Shown in pieces: positions 44,081 through 56,060 of a stretch of 64,000 nucleotides of DNA. The notes beneath the pieces were generated by a model. The model searched no databases, was not told the DNA's origin, and worked only from the letters and a program-made list of their open reading frames with translations. Positions within the stretch are counted from its first letter, which is position 1; the number at the start of each line of letters is the position of its first letter. The stretch is from contig NW_006499751.1 in the NCBI RefSeq assembly GCF_000471905.2, forward strand, positions 3,778,344-3,842,343, given 5' to 3'. Source of the DNA: Amborella trichopoda. Its lineage: Eukaryota; Streptophyta; Magnoliopsida; Amborellales; Amborellaceae. A program made the position numbers and the translations under genes.

Positions 44081-46303
44081 TAATTAGGTGCCTAGATCTC
44101 ATCCTCCCGGTCGGGATGACCTGGTGGCGTGATTCCGAGTTCACGATGGACCCAAGACCTAAAATCGCTCTCTCGGGAACCGCATAAGGATGACGCAGGT
44201 AGGAATACCAATCGGTCAGAGAGGAATTGGGTCATGAGGCAGGACTTACGTCACGTGGGTCCATGACATGCTCGGGTTGGCTCGCATGGGTACCCTCTTA
44301 GATCACGTGGAATACCCCTAGCCTGTGGCTGGCTCGGAATCATCTCCCTTGACATGTTTCTTCTTCCCTGCAAACATACTCAAACATTACAATACAAACA
44401 AGTTGGTCAGAAGACCCCACCTTGTCTTTGAATGAATCCACACAGGTGTGTACATTCAAGGGGATAATGAAGGCACAATGCCATTGGGTCCATGTCAATT
44501 GGACAGCCTTCTGGCATCCTCTTAACAAGAGATTCACGACATTATTTCTTAACAAAAAATGAAAGGAAAAGGGGGTGAGATGAAGAAAATGAGGGAGAGA
44601 CAAAGAAAGATAGAGAACGGAAAGAGTAAAATATAGGAACGAAGATCAGTTTAGCTTTCACCTGATTCTTCAAAAAGAGAGAGAGAAGAAAGTAGAGATA
44701 GAAAAGAGAAACGAAGGGCCAGTATGTCTTTCAACTAGTCCTTCAGAGAGAAACCGAAGAGAAACATATTTAAAGAAGAGATAAATGAAGGGGTAATTTT
44801 CCTTTCAACTAGTTCATCATAATGCAAATGAATAAAAAGAAAATAAAGAGAGAAGGCTAGCTTATTTTTCACCAAGATCCTTCAAAGAAGAAGAAAATAA
44901 AAGAAACAAGAAAGTTAAGAGAGAAGAGAGAAGGAGAAGAGAGAGAAAGAAGGAGAAGAAAGACACAGATGGCGGCTTAACTGTCATTTGTGAAGAGAGA
45001 GAAAAGAAAAAGAGAGAGCACTAATAGTGGTGTAGCTGCCATTTATGAAAAGAGAGAAGAGAGAAAGAGAGAGCAATGACGGTAGATTAGTTGTCGTCTG
45101 TGAAGAGAGAGAAGAGAGAAAGAGAGAGCACAAACGGCAACTTGTACTGCGATTTGAGAAGAGAGAGAAGAGAAGAAGCGAGTGCACAAACAACGACTTA
45201 TACTGACGTCTGTGAAGGGAGAGAAGAGAAGAAGAGAGTGCACAGACAACAACTTGTACTGCCGTCTGTGAAGAGAGAAAAGAGAAAATGAAAGTGCACA
45301 GACGGTGGCTTATACTATTGTCTGTGAAGAGAGAGAAGAGAGGATGAAAGTGTGCACAGACGGCAGCCTGTACTGCCGTCTATGAAGAGAGAGAGGAAAG
45401 AAAGAGAAAGGAGATAGAGAAAGAAGGGAAGAGCGCACAGACAACGGCTTAGCTACCGTTAGTGAAGAAAGAGAAAGAAGAGAGAGAAGTGAGAGAGGGA
45501 AAGAAACGAGACAGTGAGAGCAAGAAAATAGAGAAGAGAGAGAAAAGAAACATAGAGATTGCAACGAGACTCGCAAAAAAGGGTTAAACCTATGTTGTTG
45601 TCCTTGAGAGAGGAGAGAGACTGAGAGCGAGAATACAGTTACTACAGTGAAGCTCGCTAAAAAGGGTAGGCCCACATAGCTTCCTCTGTGAAAAGAGAAA
45701 GACAGAGAGAGAGAGAGAAAGGAAAGAAGCAGAGAGAGAAAGAGGAGAGAGATGAGAAGAGAGAAAGAGGAGAGAAATAAGAGGGAGAAAGAAGAGAAAG
45801 AAAGAGGAAAGAGAAAGTAGAGAGTGACAGAAGAGAGAAAGAGGAGAGGAGTGAGAAAGTTACCTGGGTGGTTAAGGGTACTGCCTAAAATATTCTCTCT
45901 CCTCTCTCTCTCTCCAAGCAAAGAGAAATGTGACCTAATATTCAAAGGGAAGCTCGAATTTTTTATTAAGCAAAGAAGGATCCATTACATGAGTTGAGTA
46001 CATGCTTATTGTAGACACCCCATTTAAAATCTCCCAAATTATGTGGTTTCCTAAACTCTTAGGATAGCATTATCCTAATAAATCCAAATCTACAGCCCAC
46101 ACAGCCTACCCTGTGACCTAGAACCATTTTTCCTACCCGGAACCCTGCAGATACCATGTTTTCACCTAAAGTCTTGCAAACACCCTGTTTTACCAAAAAA
46201 AAAAGCAAAAATAGTAAAATAACTCTTTTTTACCCAAATTTTCTCTAGGAGCTTCATAACAGCCTGCATTACAACCATTTTTAGTCATCTTTAGGGCACA
46301 ACA
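44081..46303 (-). repeat. LTR of fossil 6
   Basis: The minus strand most likely starts TGTTGTGCCCTAAAGATG (46303) and ends GGCACCTAATTA (44081), about 2.2 kb. U5 matches the other LTRs (GACCTAAAATCGCTCTCTCG block near 44160). The pyrimidine/purine zone and GGTACCCTT-like block match the solo LTR. U3 is unlike theirs, so the upper boundary is less certain. Confidence 0.7.
44964..45470 (-). repeat. Minisatellite of nine dyad-bearing units
   Basis: Nine units spaced about 52-60 bases, each with a core like CACAGACGGCAGCCTGTACT then GCCGTCT(G/A)TG, followed by a purine-only GAGAGAGAAGAGAA spacer. The core is an imperfect inverted repeat (CACAGACGGCA / TGCCGTCTGTG) that could form a stem-loop. 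Found inside the LTR's R/U5 zone. Confidence 0.85.
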
Positions 46304-46887
46304 ACCCTTTCAAATCAGAGATCTTCTGGTCAACTTCTTAATCCGAGAGGCAAAGAGGATGCCGGTTATGATACGGGCGAGCCCTCGAAGGCTTGGGGAT
46401 CCAGGGCCATCCGGCCCGATTTGGTATTGTTCTCTTACCCTTTCTTTCTTCTTCTTCTTACTATTTTGATTTTATTTTGATTAATTTTGGCTAGTTTTCT
46501 ACTTTGAACTCGTGTTTTAATGTGTTGGATCATGCTGGCTTTGCCACAGATATGAGAGTGGATCTGCTCGTTTCTAAGCATATCTGGCCTCATATATGAA
46601 TTTGATTTGTCCCACTTTCAAAACCACGTTATTTTTATCATTTTAAGGTGTCAAAATCTGAGAGATCTTCGTCAAAAGAACTGTTCGATTTCCATTGTAA
46701 ACAGTTTGGCACCCACCGTGGTGCACTTCGAGCTTACACGAGTTTTAGGTAATGTTTTTTTCATTGTTTTTAGTCCAAACAGGGTCCCAAACTCGGTTGT
46801 GACTAGCACCCATTTTGACACCCCGAGACCAAGGATATGAGATACAGATAATGCTTGTTGATAATGAGGCATCCTTTAACATATGCC
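46304..46887 (+). other. Orphan scrap with primer-site-like motif
   Basis: No gene recognised. At 46707-46724 lies TGGCACCCACCGTGGTGC, close to TGGCGCCCACCGTGGGGC, which I recall right after the 5' LTR in some plant Gypsy elements. The preceding ...TTGTAAACA could be an LTR end. If so this is the LTR/leader edge of yet another element, cut by fossil 5. Confidence 0.4.
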
Positions 46888-48155
46888 TGTTGGAAGATAT
46901 TTTTCATCATCATGCGGCCCCCGCTCAATAAAGCCTAGCAAACAGTGAAAATCCTGACAGTCTCTGAATAGCCCCATAACTATCCAAGATCTTCATGAGG
47001 TCACTCAAAAGTCTCCCGCCTAGATTTGTCACATCCCGACACATCTAAGGTAGTGCAGAGTGAGAAGCAGTTCCAACAGAATCGACCTCCAACACCCTGA
47101 AATAGACCCTATAACTAGAGCTACATTCTCAATGTCTCAATTTGTTGTGGGACCACCTCCATTGAATCTAACAAGGTTGAAAACCCCTAGGGGTCAAATT
47201 TTAGCTCGAACGGACAATTCAAGAATAAGTTATAGGCAAAAGAGGGAAACAGGAGGAGCCACACGCTATTCCCATGCGGCCACCCTGCAACACTACACCA
47301 TTGAAGGGACAGTCACGAGTAGCGACTCATATCTCACCTGTCTCAAGTTGGATCATGCTCAAATTTGTTGAGCATGTTCATCACATCAAGACGAGCGATT
47401 CTATATGTGGCACGCCCTGTGACGATTGCTTGCGCATCAAGAAAAGCTAGAGGGAAGTTGCTAATTCGTGAAGAAAGTGCAAGAAATTTAGCAGCATCGC
47501 GATTTCTAGAGTGGTCGAATCACGCCATTACCGATCGACCGAGACCAATTCCATCATATACGTAAGGTCTTAGGCTATCTCTGACCTGAACCCTGTACAT
47601 GATGCACAATTAGATTCTGCACACGAAGCCAACAAAACAACTACAAATTTCGTCGTCGAAATTCCAAATTCCGGCCAAAATTCCAAAGTTGCAAAATCTT
47701 CGATCGGGCATGGAATGGAGCTACGTTTGTTGCCCCGCGATTGTAATGACATGCTCAGTATGATCTAGTACAGAAATCATCGAAAAACATCAAGGAATGA
47801 GCACACTATCGATCTAATGTTTCAAGATCCATTCAAATTTCAAGTGACATGACCGTGCACTAAAAACACGATCCATAGCTCAAAGTTGGTATCAAATCGA
47901 TCGTCATGCCAAGCCTTACAAGAAAACAATCATCTTTTGATCAACCGGGCATCGGAACGACCCCAGATCATCCATGAAAAATCATGCACATTCTAAGGCA
48001 ACACAAGGACTATTTTGGAATTTCGTAAATTGTTAAGAAGGGGCAAATCTATCATTTTTCAACCTATTTTCTAATTTATTCTAATTCATTATAATCTTAA
48101 TTGTTATAAGTTAGGGTTACTTTTGATCATCCACCCATGTTTGGGGGAAATTCAA

Positions 48156-48161
48156 TATATA
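48156..48161 (+). promoter_or_regulatory. LTR TATA box
   Basis: TATATA in CAATATATACCATCATTGTA, downstream of the CCACCCATGTTTGGG block shared with other copies. Confidence 0.65.
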
Positions 48162-48639
48162 CCATCATTGTACGCACAAAAAAAAAAGACTCAATCCCTC
48201 ATACAAAAGAGAGTTTGTACTTAATATAGTTTCTCTTTCTTACTATTCTTGGGTCACGTTTGGAGATAGAGAGCAAGGTGAGAGATACTTTTGATCGATA
48301 CCCCTAGGCTTGCTGTAGATCTTCTCTCTCTTCCTTTTCTTTTCTTTTCTCTCTTCTTTTTCTTTTCTTCTCTCTCTTCTTCTTCTTCTTTCTCTTGCTC
48401 GCTTTCTTCTTCCTCTTCTCCATCTAAGTTCCTTGTAGAGGCCATGTGCAGCAGTGGCAGTGCCGTGCATGCCTCTCCCGAAGTCTCACAAGTCGTGTAC
48501 GGTGATGGCAGTGCCATGCGCAAGTCTTCCTCCCCTTCTGTTCATCTATCTCTCTCTCCCAATGAGGCCTGTAGACAGCGCTACTCATCGTCGTCTGCAA
48601 ACATAGCTTCCACGTCTTAGTGAAGATCCCAAACAGCGA

Positions 48640-48970
48640 AACTCGTTGCCACCCATAGGGGTCTTCCCCTATTGCATGCCTATCGTAGACAACGATACTT
48701 ATCACCGCCTGTTAAAGGCCTCGGCAACACCTATCGCCGTCCGCGAGCTTCCTTCATGGACTCAGTGCTCATTGCCGTCCGGGAGCTTCCTCCCCACGTT
48801 CGATGCTCATCGTCCTTCTTGTGTTCCACGCCTGGGTCGTTTGCCCCATGAGAACTATCGTGACGCACTTCGTAAATGGCTATCGATGCATGCACCATGA
48901 AAGGCTATTGTCGCTCGCTTCACAAATGGCCATCGCCGCGCATTCCATGAAAGGCTATCGTCGCTCGCAC
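48640..48970 (+). repeat. LTR-internal GC-rich repeats of fossil 5
   Basis: Loose units built on ATCGCCGTCCGCGAGCTTCC and AAAGGCTATCGTCGCTCGC. They are related to minisatellite C of the 3' region and to the arrays at 28500-28900 and 31640-31900. Confidence 0.7.
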
Positions 48971-49778
48971 AGGGGCACGTTACCTTCTCATATTGCCAAC
49001 GGCGATGTCTAGCACCGTTCGTAGTCCTCTACTCACCCTCTAGCCATGAGCAGTAGTGTCTAACGCCGTTCCAGGGCTGTGACACTACTACTCCATGGTC
49101 ATGGGTGACAATGCCTAGTGCCATCGGGACCCGATCCCCTCCACTGTCTCATCTCTTTCTTTTTTCTCTCTTTCCTTCTCTTCACTCTTTTATCTCCTCA
49201 CTTATTGAGGTGGACTTAACCTAGCATTGCCACATCGGCCTCAGTTTTGAGTAATATTATCGCCGTGCTGGTCTTGAGTACCATGCCTGTCTTGCTACCA
49301 CTCCGAGTCGGTCACTGTCCAGTTATCAAGCTAGTCTCGTCCCTTCATCAAGTTTTCTTCCTTTTTTGACCTTTTCTTGAAACTTCCACTTTATCACTCT
49401 AACCCTGCACATTCTTAACCACACGGATGTGCAATGCTCTAAGACAAAGGTGGTTCTCTTCGACCCACTTGTCCTACAAATTAACCATAGTAGTATTGTG
49501 CAAAAAAACAAGGAGATTACAGGTCAGCGAAGGCGATTCCGAACTAGCTAAAGCAGTTGGGGGACTTTTCGACATGATCTAAGAGGGCGCCCACGCGAGC
49601 CAACCCGAGTAAGTCCTGAACCCACCTTCAATTCCTCTCTCATCGGTTTGTATACCTGCCCTTACTCTTGAGCAAGGTTCCGTGAAAGAGACCTCAATCT
49701 CGGGTTCACTAGAAACCCGAGATACGTGCAGTTTGATCAACGAGATTTGGAGGACGAGATTGAGGCATCTAACCAGCT

Positions 49779-49796
49779 TGGCGAATCCACTTGAGA
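49779..49796 (+). other. Primer binding site (tRNA-Arg type)
   Basis: TGGCGAATCCACTTGAGA, three bases (GCT) after the LTR end, as in fossil 6. A mutated version of TGGCGACTCCACTGGGGA. Confidence 0.75.
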
Positions 49797-51335
49797 CTTA
49801 CTACCCATTAGTCAAATCACTCTTGTTTGACCACTATCCTCTTTTACTTTCTACATTACTTTCTATGTCATCTGGGTACTTCAACCCGTTCATCCGAGTC
49901 AAGGATTTTCTCATCCCTGTACTAGTGACTGTCCCAAGGAAGCGAATTGCTTAAGCTTCCATCCCTACTCTCCTTCGGAGTCTAGACACACAGTTCGGCT
50001 CCCAGGTTCTTGTCTGGGTTAGCACGAGAGGTGACTTAAAAGTCCCTGACTCCCCGCTTCCTCGCCCTGCTGGACCGTGCACCAAGGCCCCTTGCATCTG
50101 TGGCACGTCTACCATCGCACACACCCTACTACCAGCAAGTCCCTTACCGGTCATATTGTTGAGCCACACCAGAAGGCTGCCCCCATCACTCTTGCGAGAG
50201 GTAAGAAAATTGTCGTCGCTCCTAAGGTTCACCACAAGGCAACCCCCTATACACTTTCACCTCTTCGAACCTCTAGACTTGGAGGCTCAACACACCAAGG
50301 CGGAGACCCTACGGCCTCCACCTCTTGCACATATCCAAAGGCTCGTGGTCCATCCACTCAAGTCACACCTCGGGGCAACCCCCACGTTGCCTTGAGCTCG
50401 CATCAAGGGCTACGACTTCTTGGGCCGAACTCTGCGTGCGTCATGCATTCGCTTTCCACAGCTCGGGGCAACGCTAGCTCTATGCCACCTCGACCACTTG
50501 AGGGTTGACCGCTTTATCCTCCCTCCCAGCACACACAGCTCCACTCTATGAGAGATGAGCCTCCTCCTCGTCTCTCACAAATACAAACTCGTGGGTCTCA
50601 ACCTCCCAAGGTGGAACCAATTGACTGAGCCCGAGTTGACCCTTAAGTCACTCGAACGGCTAACCCTAAAGGTGCACACGCGCCACCATTATAGGTCCCT
50701 TCATGACCCCAACTCAGACAGAGTCATGAACCAGCTCCTTTCCCTGTTGTTCTTCTGACACCAGGTAAGCACCTCGAGCCTTGGTACTCAAAGGTCTTCC
50801 CTAAGAGTACCATCTTGAGGTAGTCTCAGGTCAGCCATGCACATCCACCCCACAAAGGAACACGAGGCAACAGCCTGATGTCAGACAAAGGCCTTGAACC
50901 TCCAAGTTAGAAACCCAGGTTGCCTTCTGTCCCTGGACCCCACTCCTTGCTCCAACTCATAGACACGGCTATTGCATGTTCAAAGAAGGAGGGGCAGTCC
51001 AGGTCTCAGACTCGATTCTAGAATGAAGTCCACAGCCATCTTAGGATTAAGCAGAACATAAATCTTTTGATCCTAACCTAAGAGGCCTCTAAGGCAGTCG
51101 AGGTCATAACCCTTGATGACCTCCTACCTTGTATTCCCTCTTCTAACTCCAAAACCTAAGCAAATCCAAGAGTATTGTTGGGTCGTTACTGCCAAGAAAC
51201 CATGGACCGATCTTCACAAGATCAGCATACAAGGCTCGAGTCCAATAGAGGCAAGTTGAACCCTTGCGGACTTGCCGACCTCTACAGTTCGCTCCTGCCC
51301 CTAGCTTTGACCTCCCAGAAGAGACAGTCAGTGTC
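49797..51335 (+). pseudogene. Leader of fossil 5 with conserved upstream ORF (50077-50508)
   Basis: The 143-codon open stretch at 50077-50508 contains RLGGSTHQGGDPTASTSCTY and RGPSTQVTPRGNPH, matching fossil 3. It is rich in Pro, Ser, Thr and basic residues, with no known domain and no membrane segment. Its position, before gag and on the same strand, matches the extra ORF known in Ogre elements. An open stretch before it (49682-49954, MSSGYFNPFIRVKDFLIP) also has counterparts in the other two leaders. Confidence 0.55.
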
Positions 51336-53160
51336 ATGATGCTCAATGACCCAGATCAAGCCCAAGAGGACAAAATGACCAAGTTCGTGGTAATGATGCA
51401 ATCCATCCTTGAAAAGATGGAACGCCTAGAAGCCTCTTAGTCCACTTCTTCTCACCATGAGACTGATTCCCCAATCGGTGAGGACACAGGTCCTAGGAAA
51501 ACTCCCCCACCGGTCTCCCAAGACAGTTCTGCCTCCCGCGGAATCTCCGAAACTGACAGATTCTATGGTGGCCCATAGCCTCAAGAACGAGGTCCCAGGC
51601 ATCCAAGAGGCGTCACTCTACTAGAAGCCATACCCATTCGTACATTGATCAAGTACCCTTCCCTTCCGAACTATCAAAAGGGGAAGCTTCCCCTGTTCAA
51701 CGGTACTACGTCTTCGCACCAGCATACTGCTCACTTCCAAGCAGCCTATCAAGAGACGGCAACTGACGGACGACTCCTCATCCGCCAGTTCATCGAGACT
51801 CTTGAAGGGCCAGCCTTCCAGTGGTATGCTCGGCTGCCTCCCAACTCACTACACACGTGGCAAGAGATGGAGCAATTGTTTTACCAACGCTTCTATGAAG
51901 TCCAAAGGAACGTGGAGATCATTGAACTCCTCACCTTGATGCAAGAACCTGGTGAGCAGGTTGACAAGTTCATCACCCGATGGAGAGAATTAGCAGCCTT
52001 CCAAGCCACTTCTATGACTGAGAAGGAAGCAGTCCAAACCTGCATACGGAACATGCTTCCTGAGATCGCCCTGCATGTCGATGCATCCAATCCACCCTCC
52101 ATGTCTGAGCTCAGCTCTAAGGAAGTTCGTATTGAGGGGTTGTTCAAGCACCATGGTAGCCCTCATCAGTAACCCTCTGACTCAAACTCTCACTCCAATA
52201 GTCAGGGCAACCAAAAAGCAGTGATCAACGCAATCGTCACTGTGACTGCCATAAAGAATGCGACACCTCTGACTCTATACCATTCTAAGGAACGAACGCC
52301 TCAAACCAGAGGCAAGCAGCAATCCTACAACAGCGTCCTGCCCTTTAAAAATACTAAGAAAAACGATTTTTGGGCCCAGAACCAGAATAATGTTTACCCC
52401 TTCAACAAGGAGTGGACTCCTGTACTGCTTCGACTACTTCTAGAACAAACATGATCCAGCTACTAGAGGCCAATACTGAAGAATCAGATGGGCAGGAGAC
52501 AAATGTGAAGTATTGCGCCTATCATAGGAGAGTAGGCCACCCCACTTACAACTGCTATAAGCTCAATGACACTATCGAAGCCCTTATCAACAAGGGTCAG
52601 ATAAGGCTCGAAGAGTTGAAGAAAGCATTCAGGGCAACTGAGGTTTCTCAATTAGTCATGATCCAAGAGGGTAATGAGGCACCCGCTATTCTCCGTGCAT
52701 TTTTCTCCATAATGCTCGAAGAAGGACTCGTCACTCCCAAGCTGACAAGACAGCCTAATTTCTTGTGTCCAAGGATCGAGAACCTCTGGTGCACATATCA
52801 CCAAATACGAGGCCATGATGTTAGCGAATGCACTAGCTTCCATGAGATCTTGGCAAAGAAGATGCAACAATGCCAAGAAGCTTTTGGTAACCCAAAATGA
52901 CACCCTCAAGTCTCAGCTCTGCCTGTGCAAGAAGACCTCCTGGTGCAAGATCGAGGAAACGTCGAGAAAGAGCCTCTACAGGCCCTCTTTGAGGCAATGC
53001 TCCAATAGGGTCCTGTCACTCCCAAGCCCACCAGGCAGCCGAAGAGTCTTGCCCAAGGCATGAAAAATCTCTGGTGCCCATATCACCAAGTATGGGGCCA
53101 CGAACTCAACGAGTCCTCTGAGTTCAAAGCTATAGTCGTGGAGAAAGTCTAGCAAGACCA
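51336..53160 (+). pseudogene. Gag remnant of fossil 5 with three knuckle-like modules
   Basis: The probable start is MMLNDPDQAQEDKMTKFVVM. The capsid part has PNYQKGKLPLFNGTTSSHQH, LEGPAFQWYARLPPNSLHTW, FYQRFYEVQRNVEIIELLTL and DKFITRWRELAAFQATSMTE. The modules are YCAYHRRVGHPTYNCYKL (~52510), LWCTYHQIRGHDVSECTSF (~52790) and a diverged LWCPYHQVWGHELN (~53070). The second and third sit in a roughly 280-base duplicated segment that also repeats a PKLTRQPNF / PKPTRQPKS line. Broken. Confidence 0.8.
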
Positions 53161-54300
53161 CATCATTTATGTGGTTCTCCCAAAACCTGTCAAGGCCATC
53201 GCGCCCATTCAAGAGGAAGTCACACTACAAGCCCCTCGTGAGCATGCATTGGACTCTTCAGAGCCCTCAACCTCTCAGCCCTGGGAAGTCTACCATGGGA
53301 GAAGTAAGCTCAAGTCCCTAAAGCGTGAGGCAGTCCATCATGCTAGGACTACTCACCAACTATGGAGGGCGGTGTAAACACCCCCTCATGGATCCAAAAG
53401 GAGACGACGAGCACCTAGGTCAGGCCGCCGAAGGATCCCATCCTGTAGCCACCCGTCGAGGAGGAATTCCTCGAGCCCCTTCCTCCACTACCGACCTTGC
53501 AAGACTTCATCCTAGGCGCAGTTGGGGATTCCTCCAATCAGGCGGACATCCCTGAGCCATCAGCAATTGGCGATTCGTCCAATATGAATGACGATGCTAA
53601 AAGCACCCCACAACGGTCAAAGCTAGGGCAAGACCTAAAATACCCCCTGCACACGTCCAATTCTGATGATGACGTAAAAAGCTACCCAGAACATTCTAAC
53701 TCTTCTTCTCCTCTCTCCTCCAATATTTTCTCTACAAGTACAGCTCGACGATGACCAGACTTCGACACTCTAAATCGAGATCTCGAAGGCACCAGCCTCA
53801 GCAAGAAGCAGCAAGAGCTCTTTAGAGATGTTGGCTCAGGCAGTAGGAGTCTCGATAGTTGTCGACTCCTTGTCCTCCCAAGACAAAATCGAGTCATTCT
53901 CAAGCTCTCGCTCCCAAGAGGCCTGCCACATGATCTAAGTGCATGAAGCACCTAGCTAGGGGCAAGCACCAAGTAATCCCAACTATGAGATCACGGACTC
54001 CTCATTCGAAGCAGACCCTTCTGTCGCCTAGACCAGACAGAGCCCGGTCCTCTCCCACACTCGACCCCTTCTAGAAGCCGAGATGTCAGGATCATGGGTT
54101 TCTGCACTAAAGGTCAATGAAAATCCTTGTGAGTCCCCTGACGAGGAACTTTAGGAAGCTCCAGAAGAGTGGGAAGTAGGCAGTCTGGCCACAGCCGACG
54201 AGCTCGAAGAGATCAACCTGGAGGATGAGGCCGACTTGAGGTCAACTTTCATCTTAGCAAAGATGTCCCCAGAGGAGAAAGAAAATTTTGTTTCTCTCCT
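53161..54300 (+). pseudogene. Gag-pol linker of fossil 5
   Basis: Ser/Asp-rich spacer with internally repeated lines (AVGDSSNQADIPEP / AIGDSSNMNDDAKS), then EACHMI and VNENPCESPDEEL-like blocks before RT. I found no protease active-site triplet in context. Either the family lacks one here or it is too diverged for me to see. Confidence 0.6.
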
Positions 54301-55170
54301 TTGAGCAAATGGAGACGTCTTCGCCTGGCATTATCATGAGATGCCCAGTCTAGACCCTCAAATTACTCTCCTTCGACTCAGCATTGATCCGTCCTTCAAA
54401 CCCATAAAGTAGAAATCAAGAAGGTTTAGACCCAACGTCGAGATGCAAAAAGATGTTGAAGTGAATAAACTCAAGCAGGCTGGATTCATATGTGAAGTCA
54501 AATACCCAAGATGGCTGGCAAATGTCATTCCAGTCAAGAAGAAAAATTGTCAAATCAGGGTCTGCATTGACTTTCGTGATTTGAACATCGTCTACCCCAA
54601 GGATGACTTCCCCTTGCCATTCACTGAGATGCTTGTCGACTCCACAGTTCATTGTTAGATCTTCTCCTTTATGGACGGATATTTTGGTTACAATCAAATC
54701 AAGATGGTGCCAAAAGATGAGGAGGCCACTGCATTCCTAACCCCAAAAGGTGTCCTTTGCTACACTGTAATTCCTTTCAGGTTAAAGAATGCCGGTGCAA
54801 CATACCAGTGAGCCATGGCGACCATCTTCAAGGACATGATCCACGAGGTCGAGTGCTATGTTGATGACTAGGTGGTTAAATCTAAAACACAGGATACTCA
54901 CATACAAGACCTTAAGAAGGTCTTTGAACTGCTGCGGCGTCACCAACTCAAGATGAACCCTCTAAAATGTGCTTTCGGTGTACGCTCAAGAAACTTCTTA
55001 GGGTCATTTTGAGGTACCGTGGACTGGAGATCGAGCCAATCAAAATCAAGGCAATTCAAGACATGCTGCTGCCTACAACCCTCCATGAACTACGGTCTCT
55101 CCAAGGATAGCTTGCTACATTTGGAGGTTCTTCTCAAACCCTTCAAGGAGATGTAGACCCTTTCACACCT
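54301..55170 (+). pseudogene. Reverse transcriptase remnant of fossil 5
   Basis: Blocks in order: HYHEMPSLDPQI, EVNKLKQAGFICEVKYPRWL, IRVCIDFRDLNIVYPKDDFP, KNAGATYQ, the catalytic ECYVDD box, LKMNPLKCAFGVR and YRGLEIEPIKIKAIQDM. Tat-type RT; broken. Confidence 0.85.
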
Positions 55171-55279
55171 CCTGAAGGAAACTTCTTTCATATGGGATGA
55201 AGCGTGCCAAGAGGCACTCGTTGACATCAAGCAGTACTTGTTGAATCCCACCAGTACTCTCCACTCCAGCGTTAGGAAG

Positions 55280-56060
55280 GCCTCTTATCCTTTATGTGAC
55301 CGCCCTTGATGAGTCACTCGGGGCACTCCTGGCGCAGAACAATGATGGAGGGAAAGAGACAATGTTGTATTATCTCCGGCCTAAATTGCAAGGAGCCGAG
55401 AAGAATTACCCTCCCATTGAAAAGATGTTCTTAGCCTTGATCTTTGCAATACAAAAGTTCCACCATTACTTACTCGGTCACGAGGTCCAGTTAATCTTCA
55501 AGGCAGACCCGATCAAGTTCATTATGATCCAGTCATGCTTGTTAGGACGATTGACCAAGTGGGCATTATTGCTGATGGAGTTCGACATCATGTATGTACC
55601 GTACAAAGCAGTTAAAGGTCAAGCCCTAGAAGAATTCCTCGCAGCTCACCCAGTCCCTTCAGACTCGCCCCTGTCGAGTGACCTCCCAGATGAAGAAGTT
55701 TTATGTACGGCACTAACTCAGCCGTGGGAAATGTTCTCTGACGGAGCATTCCAGTTTGATAAGGGGGGAGCCGGAGTTGTGTTCTTAACTCCTGATGGAG
55801 AAATAACCCCTCTATCCTTCTCCCTTACAGAGGAATTTTCTCATAACGAAGCCGAGTAACAAGCCATAATTGGATTGGAAATCACCTAAGAGTTAGACCT
55901 GGAGCACCTGAACATCTTCAGTGACTCTGAGCTGATATCCGGCAGCTTAAGGGGATTTATGACGTAACGAAAGATACCCTCAAGCCTTATCATGATATGG
56001 CCAAATCTTATATAGACCACTAGGATGGTTTCTCCCTGAGTCACATTCCTAGAAGGCCAA
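55280..56060 (+). pseudogene. RNase H and archaeal-type RNase H remnants of fossil 5
   Basis: 55296-55859 is open for 187 codons: TALDESLGALLAQNNDGGKE, AEKNYPPIEKMFLALIFAIQ and VKGQALEEFLAAHPVP, then the aRH start MFSDGAFQFDKGGAGVVFLT with FSHNEAE. The aRH continues less cleanly to ~56060. This is the clearest evidence for the Tat double RNase H in the window. Confidence 0.85.

Larger units (their letters stand above)
41149..46303 (-). mobile_element. Fossil 6: Ogre-like element, 5' part only
   Basis: Minus strand: LTR (46303-44081), primer site, leader, gag up to the first knuckle module, then an abrupt change to the chromovirus at ~41148. Pol, 3' region and 3' LTR are absent. Subfamily differs from fossils 3 and 5 in its U3. 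Several breaks. Confidence 0.8.
46888..49775 (+). repeat. 5' LTR of fossil 5
   Basis: TGTTGGAAGATATTTTTCAT to GAGGCATCTAACCA, 2888 bases. U3, TATA and pyrimidine tract align with the LTRs at 14710 and 62267; U5 (CCACGCGAGCCAACCCGAGT) aligns with those at 16290 and 39085. The five bases before it are ATGCC. Confidence 0.85.

Noticed and set aside
45310-45945. 211-codon minus-strand ORF rich in Ser, Leu, Phe
   Set aside because: Translation of a GA-rich tract in the LTR of fossil 6.
48254-48523. 89-codon minus ORF with long Glu/Arg/Lys run
   Set aside because: Complement of the pyrimidine tract in the LTR of fossil 5.
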